64,000 nucleotides of DNA from Phlebopus portentosus (GCA_037892935.1 JAYXKI010000002.1:3100001-3164000); one strand, 5' to 3'. Counted from the first letter of the stretch, positions 1 to 12,306 are shown. Made by a program: numbers and translations. Notes: generated from the letters alone by a model not told the origin.

Positions 1-1571
1 ACCACGACACTCGCGTTCCCGTAGGCGATTCCGTTGAAGGCTCTCTCCAAACATCCATTGGCACTACCATTTATCCCTTGGTCTGATGACCTCGTAATGG
101 TCTTGAGAACAACATCTCCGTTTGCGTCCTTCCCAGACTTGGTGGTCTTGAATGCCTCTATTTCATCAGCAAATTCAAACCCGCGGAGATGTCATCAGCT
201 AGAGCTCAAGGACAAGGCGGTTACCTGATAACTTACCTGTGAGTGACTAGCGGCTTTAGATTGATTTTGCCTGACGAGGCAAGGATAATCGCTAGAGAAT
301 AATCACCGGGCTATGCGGTCGAGGCACTACGTGAGTGAGATTGAGACAGTAAAGGAATACGTCACTCACGCCGTATCTCAGCGAACTTTAATGGTCAGTT
401 CCTTATTCATTACAACGCTTATAGGGAATAATACGTCGGTACGCCCCACACCAACCTTCAATAGAGATGAATGCTGTCAATACCCGGCGACCTAGAATAA
501 GAACCTGAAAGATTACATGAACGAAGGTCCCGCCATTCTTTGCGATGATCTGGAGACTCGTTTCGGCCCAAGACGTGTCAACTATGGGATCGATGCCATC
601 ACCATCTTCTCGGGGTCCAATCGTTTTCCTGAACAAAGATGTCCTTGTGGAATACTCTCTGATGCTCTCATTTGCTAAGAATTGGGGTGATATGAACGAA
701 TCTGTCGCGACATACTTCGTCGCAAATTCAAGGCGCTGTGCAACCTTATCGACGACAATGATACGAGAGGCGCCCAGAGCTTTCGCGACGGCCATACAGA
801 GAAGACCAACGGTCCCGCAGCCGGACACCGTAACACTTTGTCCTGCGTCAAACTTTCCGAGAGAACGAACAGCGTGAATAGCAACAGGCAACAGTCGCTC
901 GGGACTTTGAAGAATCGACAAAGTGTCCCTCATCTAGGTGGGATAAGATCACTGCATCGTGGACATATCTGGAGAAAAGGTTTAAAGTATTAAAGCAAGC
1001 CTTCTGTGGAAGAGATGCGCTTGATGATTTAAGGATACCTGATATCTTCCGGATTTGCAGAATTCACAGACTCGGCATACTGTCCCAGGTTTGATTGCCA
1101 CCTGTTCACCATTTCTTCCAGGATCGACCCTGCTTCCAACTAGACACAAGTAAATAAGGGTTTGGCTAATCGCGGATCTAACTTACGCACAACTTTAACG
1201 ATGACTCCAGCAGATTCATGTCCTAGTACCTAGCACGTCGAGTTAAGACAAGTAGAGTTTCCGTTCCTTCCTTCAGTGTAGAAATGGATCTATGTGCAGA
1301 AGTTAACCATTGCCTGGGGGCGTTCTTCTAGTGTGCTCACGTCGGTGCCACAAATACCTCGGAAACAACGTCAGGCAGTGTTTATAGAGAAATCGTCTTT
1401 CGACTCGCCTGTTTTCCTCACTTCGATCAACACATTATCGTCATCCACGGAGGGCATGATGATTAGTGCGATGTCTCTCTATCAGATTACTCACTAACGC
1501 TTTGGAATAGGCAATTCGCGAAAATATACAGAAAACGAGCCGTCCAGCATAAGCGCTTCATTTGAGGTCAT
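1..1571 (-). pseudogene. Decayed zinc-dependent polyol/alcohol dehydrogenase, 3' end cut by window
   Basis: Medium-chain dehydrogenase of the sorbitol/xylitol dehydrogenase type, which would oxidise a sugar alcohol with NAD. Exon pieces read from the start at 1571: N-terminus MTSNEALMLDGSF, catalytic-zinc motif GICGTDV (about 1350), GHESAGVIVKV (about 1225), structural-zinc cysteines in CRVCEFCKSG (about 1080), Rossmann motif GCGTVGLLCMAVA (about 790) and SGKINLKPLVTH (about 260). Compared with its neighbour at 2435-4093 it has three lesions. There is an in-frame TGA at 930-932 where the neighbour has Arg. About 18 residues are missing between VPSD and the PVAIHAV segment, including the catalytic-zinc Glu region. 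One base is missing near 386-389 (neighbour KGSSRYG). Past the family's usual end the reading frame runs on without a stop to the window edge. Pseudogene status is well supported; the substrate is not. Confidence 0.8.
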
Positions 1572-2434
1572 GATTCTGATGCAGAATAAAGAACATGATA
1601 TCCGTTCTCGTGAGCAGTGTCTCTTGTATAATGGCGTCAACATATAAACTGAGGTCCATGATCGGTCCCGAGCCATGAGGATCATACGGCTAGGAGAGGT
1701 ATAAGGTATCTTTCTTAGGCAGATTATCTGTGCCCAATGGTTCCGGAGAACCGTTTGTTGGGAAACGGAGAGAACCGGTCGAGGTTCCAGTCCATGCGAG
1801 GAACCTATTGGAAATCAAGACGAATCCTTGCGCAAGGGAGGCTGAAAGATGATGTAAAAAGATAAGAATCGCCATTTTGGTTAAGATAAAGTAGTCGCAT
1901 GCAAGCAGTGTTCCGATCTTGGGGATAAGTGGAGAGTAATCACGAACCTGAACCTCGTGTTAAGGACCGCAGAGTTTCGCTGGCAAGGCGCCATGTAACA
2001 GGACCATAAAGAGGCGTCGGCTGACGCTGGCTTTTACTCGGAAGACGCGGATGTGCATCACTTTATCGAGACTGAACTGGGCCTTGGGAAGCTAAATGAT
2101 CAACAAGAAGAGGATTATCAATTCTTACATCACAACCACGCGTAACTCCTTCGCTTGATACTATTCTTGGCCCCAGAGAGCTCTTCGGATTCCAACACGT
2201 TTCTATTTCAGAGAATGCCTCGTGATCTTATCCGGAACAATCGTGACAGAATTTCTAGACTGCAAATAATGACGGCAAGTTCATTGCGCATGATTTTTCT
2301 TCACAGCACAATCATAGTATGATGATACCGTTTGGAAGTCTTTGTGTTATAGGACGTCATCAAAGGTTGATCGGGACGTGTGTCTACCTAAGAGAAAATT
2401 TGACTCACAGATACGTACGATATACCACAGGTTT
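1572..2434. other. Spacer between the two dehydrogenase copies
   Basis: Nothing supportable as a gene. It should hold the promoter of the decayed copy and the 3' flank of the intact one. A 61-codon minus-strand frame at 1690-1875 begins like a signal peptide but has no family match I can name. Confidence 0.5.
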
Positions 2435-4093
2435 CTACTGATAGGGACCAGAGATCATGGTCTTCAAGACATAGTGTCCGCTGCCATCTATTCCCCTTCG
2501 AGTAGTTTCCAATGCGGCTAAAGCGTCATCGAAAGCGAATCTCATCCTCAAGTTAGCTCAAGGGAATTAGCCTTTTGTTCAGTAGACGCGAACCTGTGGG
2601 TCACTAAGGCCTTCAAATCAATCTTGCCGGAGGAAGCGAGCTCAATGGCGAGCTGATAGTCTCCAGGCTGCGTGGGCTCAATCAGCCTTGACAACGCCAG
2701 GCACCAATGGTTACGTACTCCATAACGAGATGAACCCTTCACAATGATCTCCTTCGCCGAAATATGGGATATAGGAATCTGTGCCGATGTGATTCCCATG
2801 CCAACCTTACAAAGCAAGAAGTCATAAACCCACTCTTTTTTTTTCTATAGGTTGGGAGAGTAGCTGGTTACTTGTACGAAAGTCCCTCCGGGTTTTGTCA
2901 CCATCAGACCCATTTGTATACAAGTTTCCGCACCAGTCGCATCGAGTACGAAATCTGAGCCCATGCCGATACCTTTTCTGTCAAACATCCTCTTGAAGAG
3001 AATGGATGATCGTTCTGAATATGCCATCTTGGTTTCACCTGACACAAACTCAGCAGGAGTGAACACATCGGATCCAACATATTTGCTTGCAAACTCGAGA
3101 CGGGCCTGATTATTGTCCACGGCAATGATGTGCAAAGCGCCGAATATCCGAGCAACTGCCATGCACAATAGGCCGACTGTCCCGCAGCCGAATGTGACAA
3201 AAGTTGTTCCTGCACGTAACTTCCCAATAGAATGCACAGCATGAACAGCGACCGCAAGTGGTTCCATCTACACTGCATATCAGACACTACAAGCGAAAGC
3301 ATGGGAAAGACTTGCCATTGCACCATCTTCAAGAGTGAGATTGTCTGGGAGCCTATATGCCAAGTCATTCGGTGCCTTGAAGTAGCGTACCAGAGTCCCA
3401 CGTCTAGGCGAATCAAAGACACTGCATTGCTCGCAGAGCTGAAATGAGCGAGGAACTACTTAAGAGCCCACCTGTAAGAATGCCATTTAGGGACGTTACT
3501 TACATGGTACTTTCCGGATTTGCAATATTCACATGTGCGGCATGCTGTCCAGGGCTCAATAGCGACTCTCTCACCGATCCTTGCCCTATCGGTTTTTCTG
3601 CCAGCTAAGCGGATAACACGGTGAAACAACGCGCTTTTTCGCTTGCGAAAAAACTTACTTCTCACGATCAGCCCAGAAGACTCGTGCCCGAGTATCTCGT
3701 TTCACAGGATCAGGAGATTATACCAAGGACAGATAACGAGTACTTACAATAGGTTCAGTGACAGATTTATCCCCTAGCTTGCCCTCAGAGTAGAAATGGA
3801 CCTTCACAAGCGTTAAGAAGCGCTTGGACCGGTATTCGTATGGATGCAACACCAGCTCACATCAGATCCGCAGATACCTAGGTACCTAGGTCAGGTTACG
3901 AGCTGCACAAAGAGGCTACTTCCTACCGGTTCTTTTCACCTCGATCAAAACTTCATCGTCCTCCACTAAAAAATGACCGGTCTCAGTCTTTGGCTATTCT
4001 AGCCGGGGACGCATACTAACATCGGGGAATGGGTAGTTCCCGAAAAGTCGTCGATAAGGGCCCTTCGAGTATGAACGCCTTGTTTCCCGACAT
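2435..4093 (-). CDS. Zinc-dependent polyol (sorbitol/xylitol-type) dehydrogenase
   Basis: Cytosolic medium-chain dehydrogenase, expected to oxidise a polyol with NAD in sugar-alcohol catabolism. Start ATG at 4093 (MSGNKAFILEGPLST) and stop TAG at 2435-2437. In order: VEDDEVLIEVKRTG, structural-zinc cysteines CRTCEYCKSGKYH (about 3540), GTLVRYFKAPNDLAYRLPDN, catalytic Glu in GAMMEPLAVAVHAVHSIG, Rossmann motif GCGTVGLLCMAVA (about 3180), GSDFVLDATGAETCIQMG, SSGKIDLKALVTHR, and C-terminus YVLKTMISGPYQ. Several short introns are needed; one at 3268-3315 has a GC donor (GCAAGT). All zinc ligands and the glycine motif are present, so it looks functional. The tandem neighbour downstream on the same strand is a decayed copy. 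Exact substrate cannot be told from sequence. Confidence 0.85.
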
Positions 4094-4598
4094 GAGGTCT
4101 GGTGCACGTTTTCGGCTGGATGCATGGCTAACGAGGTAATGTGAGTCAAAAGACAGCTGTCAACTCCCACGGAAGCCGGGTCTATTAGCTTTCAAGGGAG
4201 GATAAAGATATCACGGTATCAGAAGATCAGGAAGCCCCTCATTGCAGTCGATCAAACTCCGAGCGTGACCGACTTTGACGCTCATGCTTAAAATGAACGC
4301 ACTTCCCGCAATTCAATGCGTCGTGACGGCGGTTTCACCAAAATATTTCCATTCCTGATCCGACAGATTTTATACTGCATATTCAGTTAAGTAGAGTCAG
4401 TTGAAGAACTTCTATTTGAAGACACGAAGATCAATCATCAACCCACCGTTGTTCCGCGGGGTAAGCCGTAGTAGTCGGTAAACTTTTGAAGTCAATATGC
4501 AAACGCGACACCAATAATGCAAAGTCCAAATCAGGACAGGACTGATATTACAGCAGTATGTATGCATATATAACAGGTATGACCGTTATCCCGTTTAA
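4094..4598. other. Intergenic spacer upstream of dehydrogenase
   Basis: Promoter side of the dehydrogenase and 3' flank of the RPA32 gene. No open frame worth calling. Confidence 0.5.
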
Positions 4599-5793
4599 TT
4601 AAGACACTGCGAAGTGCGATTCATCGACGGTGCTGTAGACATGGCCATTATCCATGAGTTCATCCAGCGCTGCGCTGAAGAGGAAAGCAGAAACGTTTAG
4701 ACCGGAATCTTTTGCGATCAATCGTGCAAAAAGTCAGGACCGCACCTAATGGCTCCAGCATCGGCCTTTACTTCACGCGCAATCCTAGCAACATGGACAC
4801 CTTCCGCAGTGGTTGGTTGGGTTGCAATGAATCCGACTATACGGCGGGCAAGTGGCGATACTCCAGCATACTGGTCACTGGCCGACGTAGTCGAGTGAGA
4901 GGTGTAATGGGAATAATCCCCTCCGGTCCCACCGTTCATGGTTGTAGGCGCGTCAGCGCCTAAGTTGCGATCGCCAGTTCCGCTTGAATCAGTTGGCTTC
5001 ACGTAATAGAGATGATACCTTCGTCAGGTATGGTAAATGACTGCAAAGCGTATACCACTGACCGAGCCACGCTGAATAGCAAGTTTTACGAACATGGTCT
5101 CCATCAGATGGAAATAGAGCTCATGTGCGTCCTTTATGGGGCGAACATTAGTCGCGTTGATGTATCGTTTATTTCCAAAATGTTTTAGTACGCCCGTAAC
5201 TCGTACGTAAGTATTATGGCTATAAACCCAAACATTAACTAAGGGATCGCATAATTCTGATGCAGATTCCTACCGTATAGAGTCCTCTTCGTCCTGCTCC
5301 ACCTCGTCCATAGAGGTGTCTGTCCATACTCTTGCTTCCACACGCCCAGTTCCGTCCTCAAGCACGTATATTTTGTTTGTAGTCTGAGGAGCTGTGCTAA
5401 TTACCTGGGCAACTACCGTCACCTAAGAGTCACCGAGGATTGTAAATGTCAGAGTCAAACAGTTTGGCAGATATGAGAGCAACGCACCTGAGAAACTTCG
5501 ACGCCATCAATATACAATTCCGCGTCAGAATGTGCTTGTTCTGCTTTCAAAACTTGTTTGATTGTTACAGGTCGCAGAGATTGACTGGAAACCCGCTATG
5601 ATGACCAAAAAGCGCGTTAAAATCGCCGATTTTGAAACGAATGACAGAGCACAGACACGTTCGCCTCCTGGGCTATTCTGACTACTGGTTCGCGGCGAGC
5701 TGTTCTGCATGAAACCACCAGCACTGTAGTCGTCTAACAATCCCTATAAGTGGCGCCTTTCAGATAATTCCATTTTTACATACTAGAATGCAT
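4599..5793 (-). CDS. RFA2: Replication protein A 32-kDa subunit (RPA32/RFA2)
   Basis: Middle subunit of the nuclear single-stranded-DNA-binding heterotrimer, needed for replication, repair and checkpoint signalling. A tiny first exon (ATG at 5793, MHSN) joins DYSAGGFMQNSSPRTSSQ, the Ser/Gly-rich N-terminus that is phosphorylated in this family. The OB fold follows: SLRPVTIKQVLKAEQAHSD, YIDGVEVSQ, VTVVAQVISTAPQTTNKIYV, LEDGTGRVEARVWTD, then KDAHELYFHLMETMF. After a flexible linker (about 4870-5000) comes the winged helix IVGFIATQPTTAEGVHV ... ALDELMDNGHVYSTVDES and HFAVS, stop TAA at 4599-4601. Introns are short and phases agree at the ends I checked. An ACGCGT box lies about 70 bp upstream. 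Identity is secure because both family domains are present in the right order. A second RPA32-like gene lies at 47.2-48.8 kb. Confidence 0.9.
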
Positions 5794-5863
5794 GTTTTGA
5801 CCAAGGATATGCGGAGAAGCACGATGTTGAGGACAAGAACAAGACACGTCCTTTGCGAGTCAG

Positions 5864-5869
5864 ACGCGT
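5864..5869. promoter_or_regulatory. MCB-like box (ACGCGT) upstream of RFA2
   Basis: Palindromic ACGCGT, within GACGCGTCA, about 70 bp upstream of the RFA2 start, with a near match GACGCGG at 5874-5880. In yeasts this hexamer is the MBF (Mbp1/Swi6) site in G1/S genes, including RPA subunits. Use by the homologous regulator here is an inference. Confidence 0.55.
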
Positions 5870-8800
5870 CAGTGACGCGGTTGTCACGTTTCTCACGATA
5901 CAAACACAAATTCCATTAAGTCTCCGGCGCCCAGTTTTGGAAAGCGATTTGCATGCCTTTTAAGGAAAACAAAATGTGTCAATCAAAGTCTTCCTGTCCC
6001 GCGTGCATCTTTTTCACTGTGCTTTTTCACACATAGGGTATCTGCTCACAAGTATACAATATTCAGATGTACTTGATTATTATTGTAGCATGTTCTACAC
6101 AAGCAATGAGGAGGGGGATGGTAAATTTCTTTACTGTAAAATGGACGCAGATCAATTTCCAAAAACGGGGCACCGGAGACTTAATGGAACCACCTGTATG
6201 AACAAATGCGCCAAAATGAGAAAAAAACCGATACCTACCGCTCCTTTATAGGAGGACTCAATTTCATAGTCTAGCGATTGTCTTCCGCTGGTAATGATAT
6301 CTCTACAGGTCTGGATGCAGGGGAAAGTCCATGCCGATATCGATCATTGGGTACGTAGTGTGATGCAAGCTGAAAACTTTCATGACACACAGGCCATGCC
6401 ATGAGGAACTAAATTCCCCGGTCAGTAGCTATAGGAGAAGTAAACATGTTCCTTTGCGATACTAGAGTATCATATCTCAGCGTCACGTCTTTCCTTTCCG
6501 CTGGAGTCAAGATAGGTAGGTATCTTCCGAAGCGGTATTTACGTCACATCGTATTGTAAACTTCAGGGTGGACATCTCATCTCCGGAAAGCTCCAACACA
6601 AGAGATATACTTATCGGCTTTTCACAAATTTCACGTCTCTTCTTGCATTACGGAACCGAGGTACTTAGATTTTCCGGGCTCTTTCTTGCCGAGGAACGAA
6701 GGATGTGTACAGTGTATTTTCCGGATGAAGATAATCTTGATATCAAGGACGATGATTATGCAACCATTACGATTCAGAACAATTAATTTGCTGCCAGTGA
6801 GTTTTGCTGTTCGTGTTACCTGACCTATGTCGAATCCTAAGGCATCTTCGTCAAAACGAATTAATAATACCCGTCTCATTGATCAGTTTCATAGTCGTTC
6901 TGTCCGTTGTCTCACGCTCCGTTTTTTATAATTCGTGGTATGTATCATTTTGTAATCTTCGTTCAGACGACCACGGTGAATAATTCAGACTCGGAGCCGT
7001 TATTTGTATTCCTATCTTTTTGTCTTTTGATCGCAGGAACCAGATCGCGATCCTTCACTCACTCGTGGTGGCCATGCGTCCGGAATGACTCCTTGCGGAT
7101 CTCTGTCCGTGATTCCGACAGACGCTCGGGCATAAGTCCGCATTATGCCAAATCGCTTCTTGATGATGCAGGTTAACTGTGAAGACTCGAGACGCATCCA
7201 CGCTCGCTTTTTCAGCAGTCGAGAAGTTAGCTGATTCTTAGTTGACAAAATTCTCTAAACTTATTCGATCAACTATTATCTGACTGGGCCGCATCGCGGG
7301 AGAAGGACGGACGATCATGCGAGACAAGTATACAGAGACTGGGTACGTTAGATCTCAAAATGTTTGGTTGACCTATTCAGAGTCTCGGTCATGATGCACC
7401 TCTCCATTCTTCAGAGCCAGCGTCGCCAATTTTCTGGTTGACCAGTACTTCATATCAAGCCGGAGTTGGAGGCAGTAAAAGGAGCCGCTGGAGCCTCCAA
7501 GTTCTACGCAAAAGTTTATTGCACTGCTTCCATTCTTAGGGCATAACACGTGGGGAGCGACCCTCTCGAAGTATATTGTACTGAAGTGAAGTGGGAACTA
7601 GAAGGCTGACGGCATGCCCCGATACATTTTCCACTAGCATCCAATGATGATAGACAAGACGCAGGCAAGTATGCAACACTGACGTCAACTCAAGGGTCTT
7701 GTCTCTTGGCTACCTAGAGGGAAAGTTTGGGAGCATATTTCCATCTCTGGGCCAGAAATTGAACCGATCGATGAACTAGAGAATATATGGGCGATTTCGA
7801 TGCTTAAGGTGATACTGAAGTCTGCGTAAGCGCGGTGTCTCCGATGATCTCGCTCTTAATTTCTTTCAGGAACCCTCCTGGGTCATACGCAGATGTATCG
7901 TTCTAGAAGATTTCGGTTGTTTTGCCTTTCAGACTTCAGTTGTTGTACTTTGTGTAATCTAGATTCTTGATTCTATGTGATAATTCCTGGGTCATGGAGT
8001 ACATCAAACTCACTTTTCTTCGCAAGTAACTCGAAAACTCGGCGGACCGGCTTAGAACGCGTGCGCTCTGCCATCAACATCCATAATCAACTTTCAACAC
8101 GTCGTCATGCATACGTTTAAAACGAGGCTAGAGCGTACCTGGTGAATTCCTATCCCCGAAAAGCGAGAAATATGTCTATTCCGAGGCTTCTTGCTAGTGC
8201 CGTTCTAGGTAAAGACGGACTATCCAACGGTATAAAAAGCGGGCACCTGAGAGGGATCATGGCATCCTCTAGAGCTAAGACTTCAATTCCCCTCCATTAA
8301 AGGCTACTTCTTCCAATGCAATTTGGCGATCTCAGCAGGCATGCGTCGTCCTGGCCCATTGCATTGGTGATCCAGCATACCTCCTGTTCATCGCCGACAT
8401 TGCATTGGATGCAATACCTTAAATGAGAGAAGATCGGAGCTTTCGAAAACCATGCGTGTATTATTCTCGAGATAGCTTGTTTCTTCTCCATCATTCTTCG
8501 GAAAAGAAGGTAGACTAAGTAGACTAATTCTTGTACTTTCCATGCATGTAGTAAAGCGAGTGTATTCTCGCGGCTAGCTCTGTGCAAACAGGATTTGCTT
8601 GAATTATCCAGAACTCGAACGTGATGGATACACCGTTGATAACTTGAATATATTCCAACTGACATGGGTACCAAGACCTGATCCAAGATACGGCTGAGTG
8701 ACATTTAGTATCAATTTTGTAGTAGGAATCAATTCGAGCCTCGTAACGGCCGAGAGCGGAGGAATAGTGGGAATATTCCCTGATCTGCAGGCAGGGAAGT

Positions 8801-8900
8801 TCCCTTTTGAGAGAGTGAGATAATTCAAGAATAACGGTCCTCTCGCGTGACTTTCATCTGTTAGGGAAAGAGCCCTTGACTCACAAACACGACCAGAGAC
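5870..8900. other. 3-kb stretch with no supportable gene
   Basis: Open frames here are short (up to 135 codons at 8297-8704, minus), lack recognisable motifs and do not join into a larger model. It may hold an old, unrecognisable pseudogene. Confidence 0.4.
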
Positions 8901-9674
8901 ATGCCTCGAATTTCCTATGTCTTACCGACGCGCGGAGAGTCGGCCATAGCGGATATGATAAGGCACCGGCGTAAGGATGGGGAATTGACCGAATTAGACG
9001 GAGTGCTGTGAGCAATCCTATATCTTTATTGGTATCAGTAAATCGATGATTCTGTTCTGAAGCCTCAATGCTCCCAATATCGCCGAAGGATATAATGCAC
9101 TGCTGAAGGCAGTTCGGACATGCAATAGCTTACCAGACGATGTCAAAGAATTGATGGTAAGTTGTGCACTCAGAGAAACCGAAACTTTCAACTTAATACG
9201 ACGTTCCACCTAGATACTACGCGTCGCTGCCTTGAACTCTGCTGCATACGAATGGTATGGTGCCGCAGATATTTGAGCGATATGGTCTATGTCCCATCAC
9301 CCTTTCTAAGATTCTCCAATTTTAGGATACAACACGAACCTCTCGCTCAGAAGGCAGGTCTCGACGCTTCTCAACTCGCTATTATCCGAGATGTATCCAT
9401 CGTTCCTGCATCTGCGGAAGCATTTAACAAGGAAGCACAGACAGGGCTTTCGAGACTCCAATTTGCTGCCTTGATTTTCACCGACCACATGACACGCTTG
9501 GTGAAGGTTCCACAGAATGTCTTTGATGCATTGCGTGCCGAATTGGAGAACGAGCAGCAGATGCTTGAGGCAACGGCTACCGTAGCGGCGTATAATATGG
9601 TTTCGAGAATTCTTGTGGCATTAGACGTTGACGATAAGGCTGAGTTGGATCCTCCAATTCCTGGATACGAGTGA
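8901..9674 (+). CDS. Carboxymuconolactone decarboxylase-like (AhpD-fold) protein
   Basis: Four exons: 8901-9007, 9063-9156, 9214-9254 and 9326-9674, with GT..AG introns and consistent phases. The product reads MPRISYVLPTRGESAIADM ... LLNAPNIAEGYNALLKAVR, SLPDDVKELM, ILRVAALNSAAYEW, IQHEPLAQKAGLDASQL, and ends in VALDVDDKAELDPPIPGYE. This is the helical core of the CMD/AhpD superfamily as commonly found in fungi. The CxxC redox pair of bacterial AhpD is absent, so a peroxidase role is unlikely. Family members act as gamma-carboxymuconolactone decarboxylases or on related lactones, but no substrate can be assigned here. Length (about 197 aa) is normal for the fungal group. Confidence 0.85.
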
Positions 9675-10941
9675 CATCGGGAAAAGGATCTCGGTGCGTA
9701 GCATCAATACCCGCTCATCTTAAGAATCATAGTTAGTGGATTGAGATTAATGTGTCACGCAGAAGATCGTTCTTACGGCAAATGTCACAATTTGCCCTGG
9801 CTTACATTAAAGTAGTGGAGTCGCAAGAAATGAAGGTCCACGGAGTTACTTGTAGCTATAGGTGCCGATGTTAAGAGGCTCATCTGCACGTGTACTTTCC
9901 TGTTCCAGGTTTGGCTCAACGTGTGAATGCTTAAAGCAGAACTATAGAACGGATGCCGACGATAGAGGAATGGTAGGCACGCGATAGGTTCAACTAGATT
10001 ATACGCCGCTAGCATATTCCGCGATGTTAGAGTTACTAGAAGGAGATTGAAACAAACCAGTGCGAAGCGGTTGAAGATACCGTATTTGTTATCAACTTTG
10101 TGAGGAGCTGCCGCAATATTTCCCTGATAATCTGCAAAGGAAGCGCAGCTTTCCGGCATAGCCGCAAACGGTGATGCTTCTGGACCTAACATTAATGTGG
10201 GTATAGGATATGAATGATCGAGCTAACAAATGATGAGTATCCTGGACGCGAATTTTTTCCTTCGCAGAAAGGAACACGGGAAAAGCGATTATACTTTCCA
10301 GAACCAAGGTAAATACCACGGTATATAAGACTTCGGTTTGATCGTCTTATGTACGAAAATTAATTCCGCAGAATCAATAACGTCTCGTGCTCCTTGCGAT
10401 TGTGCACAATCTCTGAGGAAACGTCCATGCGCCCAAGCACATTATATTTTGCGACCATCTTCCGACATCATCGGAGTGGAGCAAGGAACAAGCGAAGCAA
10501 TGGGTTCAAGACGCAGGCCGGCGTGAATTTTAAAGCTAAGGCTGTCAGAGGCATCTAAGCGTCCTCAAAATTCAGCCAATAGAATATTTCATAATCAGCG
10601 AAGAAGTTTTCTGCCGTTTCTGTAGCGTTCACAGTGGAAGGAAAACGTCAGGTAGTGCTCGTCCAACGCCGCCTCCGAGTCCTCAATGACCAGTGAATCG
10701 TTGTCTGCCAATCCAGATACAGCGACCACGGATGTCATTGACGATACCAGAAAGCGTCTATCGGCGATCTACCGGTTCGAAGTACAAGGCATTGTGGACT
10801 TAAAGGCTCCATCGCATCCTATCGCTCGGTGCATGAACTAAAAGCTAGACCCGAGTCCGACACTATCAAGTCAAGCGTAGAACGCCAAACGAAGGGCCAA
10901 TCCGCTTACCACAGCATCAGACAATGCATCCAAGTAGGCGT
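9675..10941. other. Spacer with no supported gene
   Basis: No motif-bearing frame. A minus-strand stretch at about 10590-10700 reads openly and is acidic (DSLVIEDSEAALDEH), but I cannot extend it or name it. Confidence 0.4.
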
Positions 10942-11454
10942 TCACTGAGCTTTCGCGACTAGCTCTGTAATTATCTCCACAGCGCGCCTGAATTTCGCCT
11001 TCTCGTCTTCAGATGGCTGCACTGTGCTTTTGCCACGGACACACCCAGAAGGACCACCATTCACCCAGATGATATCGTTGCTCTGCCAAGCAATACTTGT
11101 ATCAAGGCCATAAATGTCCTCGCTACCCGGAGGTGATTCAGTCGGGATGCTCGTTAAAATGCTATGGAGTTCGTCCACAAGTGCCAGTTCCGTCGAAGAG
11201 GTATCTGAGACATCCAAGGTCTTTGGATCGGCATCAGACAAAGATTTTCCACCGTCCACACGGACAGCAGATGCGACTAGAACGTGCGTTTGTTCGCTGG
11301 CTTTAGAAAGAGTATGAACGGCAGATGGTGATGGAGGGACAAAGCCGCCCGTTATCCCTAGTTAAAAATGGTCAACACAAAGACCACATTCTGGTCAAAG
11401 ATGAAAACCCTGCTCACCGCATTGCATACGCAGGAAGAATTCAGAAGGAGGCAT
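10942..11454 (-). CDS. Conserved-looking fungal protein of unknown function
   Basis: Two exons: 11418-11454 (MPPSEFFLRMQC) and 10942-11357, joined by an intron with GTGAGC donor and CTAG acceptor. The second exon starts ITGGFVPPSPSAVHTLSKA and includes EDIYGLDTSIAWQSNDI, IWVNGGPSGC and PSEDEKAKFRRAVEII, ending LVAKAQ. About 150 residues, no signal peptide or membrane segment. The intron fits perfectly and the composition is globular, so I believe it is real. I recognise no catalytic motif. It is divergent from the NCE101-like gene, with starts only about 160-230 bp apart, so the two may share a promoter. Confidence 0.65.
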
Positions 11455-11687
11455 TGTGAATTTGCGACTCGCTAAGGTAGTAGCTAGAGATGTGAACGGA
11501 ATTTCGATACTACATGTCGTCACGTCCCGTGACTCACATACTCTGTCACAATGTCGAGTGAAGATAAACCCAACAGACCCAACAGGGCCAACACTGAAAT
11601 TCACCGCTATTATGCCAGCTCCGGTACTGCTTTCAGGTAGTTCCCCTTTGCTCGTTTCGTTTGTATAGATTCTTGTTTATCGATCTC

Positions 11688-11921
11688 ATGGGCAGATCGG
11701 TTGACTCGTTACTTGGTGTCTTCACTGGCGTCTTCGCCTTCTATCTGAACCAGACAAACCCTCGTACCGCACCACCTCGAGGCGAAAATCTTATGGACCT
11801 TATCCGCTGGAAAAGGGAAATGTCGAGGGCTTCCCGCTCGGAGCAAATACAGTCGGGAGGGGTCCCTGAACTAGAAGAAATGCTCGCCGGCTTACTGAAG
11901 GAAGAGGGGAAAGCTCCATAA
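11688..11921 (+). CDS. NCE101: NCE101-like small membrane protein
   Basis: The frame reads MGRSVDSLLGVFTGVFAFYL, then NQTNPRTAPPRGENLMDLI and RWKREMSRASRSEQ, ending LLKEEGKAP. Spacing of one short membrane segment followed by a Tyr/Pro/Arg stretch and a LxxLIxxKR motif matches the NCE101 (non-classical export protein 1) family, linked in yeast to export of leaderless proteins. A likely upstream exon, MPAPVLLS at 11612, looks right for the family, but the only visible donor gives the wrong phase for joining to 11688. The call therefore starts at the internal ATG. The true start, or a one-base problem, is unresolved. Confidence 0.55.
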   Translation: MGRSVDSLLGVFTGVFAFYLNQTNPRTAPPRGENLMDLIRWKREMSRASRSEQIQSGGVPELEEMLAGLLKEEGKAP

Positions 11922-12306
11922 TGTGAGGATTCTGCCGATGTCCACTTACACAATGACCTCTAAAGGAACTTTACGGACAGTTTATTTTCTGATACAGAGG
12001 TCACACGATGTGTTTGCAACTGGCGCCTGTAACTCTGTCGACTGTTCTTGTAATTTGATTGTAAAGCATGTCCCTGGAAGTTCTTCCGCGCCTTTAAATA
12101 TCAAACGATTAGTGCCTTGTCTACCACGAGAACGATCCTTCGTAAGCAGAACTATTCACACCGTCGGCAGTCATCTATTGTGATCCGGATAATCAATCGT
12201 TACGTTGGCGCGCGTTCTATTATGATAGAATCAAAGGACCTTTTACGGTAGCGACTAGGACAGAAGCCGACCGTATACTAGCGGACGATTCTTGCAGGTG
12301 ACCATT
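11922..12306. other. Spacer upstream of FAD monooxygenase
   Basis: No gene seen. Presumed 3' flank of the NCE101-like gene and promoter of the next. Confidence 0.5.

Noticed and set aside
311..313. In-frame TAG in the dehydrogenase copy at 1-1571
   Set aside because: Comparison with the neighbour shows that it is the acceptor (ATAG) of an intron at the same place, so it is not counted as a lesion.
5976..6251. 91-codon plus-strand frame
   Set aside because: Composition is not protein-like, and no family or splice support was found.
8297..8828. Two overlapping minus-strand frames as a possible gene
   Set aside because: No motif, no consistent splice joins and no paralog in the window.
10740..10800. 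tRNA-like B-box match (GGTTCGAA) near 10768
   Set aside because: No matching A box, and no cloverleaf can be drawn around it.
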